DNA of 7,208 nt, taken from positions 3,139-10,346 of the forward strand of contig JAQVML010000017.1 of NCBI GenBank assembly GCA_028703645.1, given 5' to 3'. Numbering within the stretch: the stretch's first letter is position 1; every line of letters begins with the position of its first letter. This stretch comes from Eubacteriales bacterium. Its GTDB lineage: Bacteria > Bacillota > Clostridia > Christensenellales > CAG-138. Made by a program: the position numbers and the translations under genes. The notes beneath the pieces were generated by a model that worked only from the letters and a program-made list of their open reading frames with translations, had not been told where the DNA came from and searched no databases. Shown here in pieces: positions 4,690 to 7,208 of the stretch.

Positions 4690-5598
4690 TTATAGTATGC
4701 CGACGATCTGCTGCAGATTGTCTAAGCCCTCCTGCGCGCAGTAGTCCGAAAGGCCATCGATGATGCGGAGCATCGCCTTGGGGTCGGCAAACGTCATGGT
4801 GCCGACCTGTACGGCGACCGCTCCCGCCATCAAAAATTTCAGCGCGTCCTCCGCGCTTGTGATGCCGCCCATGCCGACCACGGGAATCGTCACCGCGTGC
4901 GCCACCTGATGCACCATCCGCAGCGCGATGGGTAGAATCGCAGGGCCCGAAAGCCCCGCATATACGTTTTCAAACACCGCGCACTTTTGTTTCACGTCGA
5001 TTGCCATGCCGAGAAACGTGTTCACGAGGCTCAGCGCATCCGCGCCCGCGCTTTCGCAGGCGCGCGCAACCGCGACGAGGTCCGGCGCGTTGGGCGAAAG
5101 CTTCACCATCACGGGATGGCGCGAAACCGCCTTAACTTTCTGCGTGATGTCCGCCGCCGTCTCAGGCAGCATGCCAAACGCCATCCCGCCCGCCTTGACG
5201 TTCGGGCAGGAGATGTTGAGTTCGAGGATGTCGATGTCCGCGTCGTTGAGCAGATGTGCTCCTTCGAGGTAGTCCTCTTCGCAGTGCCCGCCAAGGTTGG
5301 CGATCACCGCAGGGCCAAGAGCGCGCATATAGTCCGCCTCGTGCGTAACGAAGTGCCGTACGCCGGGGTTCTCCAGGCCGATGCTGTTGAGCATGCCGGA
5401 CGGGGTTTCGTAGACGCGCATTCCTTTGTTGCCCGCGCTGCCGTTGAGCGTCAACCCCTTTCCGCTGATTCCACCGAGGCGGGAGACATCCAGAATCTCC
5501 GCGTATTCGTGGCCAAAGCCGAAGGTGCCGCTTGCCGCGATCACGGGGTTTTGCAGCGAAATACCACAGAGGGTAAGCTTGAGCGGATTAGATGGCAT
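4690..5598 (-). CDS. pyrD: Dihydroorotate dehydrogenase B, catalytic subunit
   Basis: Oxidises dihydroorotate to orotate with FMN. As a class 1B enzyme it pairs with PyrK to pass electrons to NAD. Length 302 residues is normal. Landmarks: PVIAASGTFGFG near 18-29, K47 in SGKGLTL, ETPSGMLNSIGLENPG at 64-79, and the catalytic Cys C131 within ELNISCPNVKAGG (126-138), the class 1 signature base. K166 lies in VMVKLSPN, and the FMN phosphate region is VVGMGGI (240-246) and AVQVGT (262-267). In the segment GLSGPAILP (215-223) Leu replaces the Lys found in the Bacillus and Lactococcus class 1B enzymes. The start at 5598 has GGGAGGT 5 nt upstream and lies inside the end of pyrK (11-nt overlap), so expression is coupled, fitting equal subunit amounts. 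The frame is open far upstream but that is the shadow of pyrK. Confidence 0.96.
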   Translation of the reverse strand: MPSNPLKLTLCGISLQNPVIAASGTFGFGHEYAEILDVSRLGGISGKGLTLNGSAGNKGMRVYETPSGMLNSIGLENPGVRHFVTHEADYMRALGPAVIANLGGHCEEDYLEGAHLLNDADIDILELNISCPNVKAGGMAFGMLPETAADITQKVKAVSRHPVMVKLSPNAPDLVAVARACESAGADALSLVNTFLGMAIDVKQKCAVFENVYAGLSGPAILPIALRMVHQVAHAVTIPVVGMGGITSAEDALKFLMAGAVAVQVGTMTFADPKAMLRIIDGLSDYCAQEGLDNLQQIVGIL

Positions 5599-6304
5599 CG
5601 CGCACCTCCCGATAGTCGAACACGGGCCCGTCCTTGCAGACGCGCTTTCTGCCGTGTTCGGTTTGGCAGGTGCAGCCGAGGCACGCGCCAACGCCGCACG
5701 CCATGTGCTTTTCGAGCGAGACAAACAAGCTTGCGTTCGCTTCGTCTGCGGCTTTTGCCGCCGCGCGGAGCATGACCGACGGCCCGCAGGCGTAGTAGGT
5801 AGCGTCCAGAGCGAAATCCACGTCGTTTGTGACATAGCCGCCGATGTTGCGCGTCACGTTGTCCGCGTAAGATTCAAACTCTTTTTCCAGATACGCCTCT
5901 TCCCGAAAGCCTAAGAATACATCGATCTTCCGCGCCGGATCGCTCTTGCGCAACTCCTTTGCGAGTTGCAACATGGGAGCCGTTCCAATTCCGCCGCCGA
6001 TGAGCACGGTGCGACCGCCTTTCAGCGGAAATCCGTTGCCGTAAGGGCCTTGCGCCTCAATTTGCTGACCGGGCAGGAGAGCGGCAAACTGCGCCGTGCC
6101 GCGCCCGATGGGTTGATACACAAACGTGGTTTCGCCCTTATCCGCGTCGATTTCGCAGATGCTGATGGGTCTGCCCAGCAGCGGATCGAGCGCGCCCGGC
6201 ACGCGGAGCATGAAGAACTGTCCCGCGCGGCCAAGCGGCGCGCCGAAGACACTCATGCGGTAGATGCCGTTCGCGATCGGTTCGTTTTTGATTATTTCAG
6301 CCAT
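5588..6304 (-). CDS. pyrK: Dihydroorotate dehydrogenase B, FAD/iron-sulfur electron transfer subunit
   Basis: Transfers electrons from the FMN of PyrD through a 2Fe-2S cluster and FAD to NAD. The 238 residues follow the ferredoxin-reductase plan: an FAD-binding barrel with GRPISIC at 44-50 (RPxS motif), a nucleotide-binding domain with LIGGGIGTAPM at 101-111 and YACGPSVM at 171-178, and a C-terminal 2Fe-2S loop. The cluster ligands are C203, C208, C211 and C223 in CGVGACLGC...VCKDGPVF; C213 is an extra Cys inside the loop. The start at 6304 lies in the last codons of pyrF (13-nt overlap), with AGGA about 9 nt upstream. That ribosome site is inside a perfect 12-bp palindrome CAGGATATCCTG (6307-6318). 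The gene stays directly ahead of pyrD, its partner. Confidence 0.95.
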   Translation of the reverse strand: MAEIIKNEPIANGIYRMSVFGAPLGRAGQFFMLRVPGALDPLLGRPISICEIDADKGETTFVYQPIGRGTAQFAALLPGQQIEAQGPYGNGFPLKGGRTVLIGGGIGTAPMLQLAKELRKSDPARKIDVFLGFREEAYLEKEFESYADNVTRNIGGYVTNDVDFALDATYYACGPSVMLRAAAKAADEANASLFVSLEKHMACGVGACLGCTCQTEHGRKRVCKDGPVFDYREVRDAI

Positions 6305-7140
6305 TGCAGGATATCCTGTTTCATGTCGAGCGTGGCTTTGCGGATGTGGTCGGTAAAGTGCTGATCCTCGCTCTTGCCCTTGTGCGCCGTGATGATGCCG
6401 CGGGAGGAGTTGACGACTCCGCGCACGCCTCCTTCAAAGAAGCCCGCGATGTCCTTGCCCGTGCCACCCTGCGCGCCGTAGCCGGGAATCAGCAGGAAGG
6501 TATGCGGCAGCAGCGGGCGGATGCGCTCAAACTCTTCCGGGTAGGTGAGCCCCGTCACCGCGCCGATGGCGGAAAATCCACTTGTGCCGATGAAGCGTTC
6601 ACCCCACGCGGAGACCTTGCGCGCCGTGCGCTCATAGAGCGTTTCGCCGTCCACAAGCAAGTCCTGAAAGTCCTTGCCGCTGGGGTTGCTGGTCTTGACC
6701 AGCGCGAAGACGCCCTTGCCTTTTTCAAGGTAGGGACCGTATGGCGAGACCGCGTCTTCTCCCATAAAGACGTTGATGGTCATCACGTCTGTCTCAAAAT
6801 CGCCGGAGAAGTGCGCCGCTGCGTACTGTGAGGCGGTGGAGGAGATATCCCCGCGCTTTGCGTCGGTGATGGTCACGTTGCCGCGACTTCTCGCGTATTG
6901 CAAGGTCTTGGAAAAGGCCTTCATGCCGTCGAGTCCCAGTGCCTCATAGCAGGCGATCTGGAGCTTGAAGCAGCCCGCGACGTCCTCCGTGGCGTCGATG
7001 ATCGCGCGGTTGAATTCGAGTATCTTTTCGCCTTCGGTGCCGCTTTTTTGTTTGATGTAGTCCGGCAGGAAGGAATATTGTGTGTCCAGCCCCACGCAGA
7101 CGGGGCCTTTTTTTGCTACGGCTTCTACTAATTGCTGCAT
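6292..7140 (-). CDS. pyrF: Orotidine 5'-phosphate decarboxylase, type 2
   Basis: Decarboxylates OMP to UMP, the last step of the pathway. At 282 residues it belongs to the longer type 2 form found in clostridia, mycobacteria and relatives, rather than the roughly 230-240 residue form. The active-site array is ITDAKRGDISSTASQYA at 91-107, with D93, K95 and D98 as the conserved D-x-K-x-x-D. The N-terminal VGLDT (16-20) holds the substrate-side Asp. PGYGAQGGTG (219-228) and NSSRGI (244-249, with the phosphate-binding Arg R247) close the barrel. The start at 7140 has AGGAG 9 nt upstream. It overlaps pyrK by 13 nt and follows a partly visible gene by 29 nt, so it is internal to the operon. Confidence 0.96.
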   Translation of the reverse strand: MQQLVEAVAKKGPVCVGLDTQYSFLPDYIKQKSGTEGEKILEFNRAIIDATEDVAGCFKLQIACYEALGLDGMKAFSKTLQYARSRGNVTITDAKRGDISSTASQYAAAHFSGDFETDVMTINVFMGEDAVSPYGPYLEKGKGVFALVKTSNPSGKDFQDLLVDGETLYERTARKVSAWGERFIGTSGFSAIGAVTGLTYPEEFERIRPLLPHTFLLIPGYGAQGGTGKDIAGFFEGGVRGVVNSSRGIITAHKGKSEDQHFTDHIRKATLDMKQDILQWLK

Positions 7141-7169
7141 GTTTCTCTTCTCCTCGTGCTTCTTCTTAC

Positions 7170-7208
7170 TTATATTGCGGTGTTGTATTCATATCTGGTT
7201 TCGCCGTC
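7170..7208 (-). CDS. 3' end of an upstream operon gene (possibly dihydroorotase)
   Basis: Reading into the window on the minus strand, one frame gives DGETRYEYNTAI followed by TAA at 7172-7170, 29 nt before pyrF. The short spacing and shared strand suggest the preceding operon gene. A DG-x-x-x-Y ending is compatible with the C-terminus of dihydroorotase (pyrC), a common neighbour of pyrF in clostridia, but 12 residues cannot prove it. A second frame is also open to a stop at 7168-7166, so even the frame is not certain. Confidence 0.35.
   Translation of the reverse strand, partial: DGETRYEYNTAI

Noticed and set aside
4988..5775. Long plus-strand open frames opposite pyrD and pyrK, and similar ones opposite pyrE, pyrF, the regulator and the surface protein
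   Set aside because: They are antisense shadows of confidently identified genes, have Arg/Ala-rich low-quality translations, and lack ribosome sites.
5588..6304. pyrF/pyrK and pyrK/pyrD overlaps as possible frameshifts or fusions
   Set aside because: Each gene has a full-length family-consistent product, its own ATG and ribosome site; short overlaps are normal in this operon type.

Overview
The window looks like a chromosomal segment of an anaerobic Firmicute of the Clostridia class; the species cannot be named from the sequence. Grounds: moderately high GC coding DNA with AT-rich gaps, strong AGGAG-type ribosome sites, a class 1B dihydroorotate dehydrogenase with its PyrK electron-transfer subunit, a long (type 2) OMP decarboxylase, and a SHIRT-repeat surface protein next to a LytTR response regulator. 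No RNA gene, CRISPR array, insertion sequence or prophage gene was found.

Right part (about 4034-7208, minus strand): the distal end of a pyrimidine biosynthesis operon, transcribed in the order [unknown or possibly pyrC, last 12 codons] - pyrF - pyrK - pyrD - pyrE. The genes are tightly packed: pyrF/pyrK overlap by 13 nt, pyrK/pyrD overlap by 11 nt, and pyrD-pyrE are 28 nt apart. A strong hairpin terminator follows pyrE. PyrD and PyrK form the NAD-linked dihydroorotate dehydrogenase, PyrE attaches phosphoribose, and PyrF decarboxylates OMP to UMP.

Middle (3311-4033): a small single-domain cupin gene (minus strand) with a palindrome-rich upstream region. It converges on a GGDEF-like gene (plus strand), and the gap between their ends holds several hairpins, including two copies of one terminator-like element.

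The GGDEF-like protein (2732-3310, plus) has no sensor domain. Its catalytic motif is degenerate (DGNAF) but the RxxD inhibitory-site motif is intact, which suggests a c-di-GMP receptor or an inactive relic rather than a cyclase.

Left part (1-2352, minus strand): what looks like one transcription unit. A possible 30-codon leader ORF ends in an ATGA overlap with a LytTR-type response regulator. This is followed by a secreted protein with two SHIRT domains, a Pro/Thr-rich stalk and a C-terminal membrane anchor, and then, one base later, by a 64-residue single-pass membrane protein. I cannot name this cassette. It is the best candidate here for something undescribed: a regulator apparently dedicated to a membrane-anchored stalk adhesin and a small membrane partner. 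A 379-bp AT-rich divergent gap separates it from the GGDEF-like gene.
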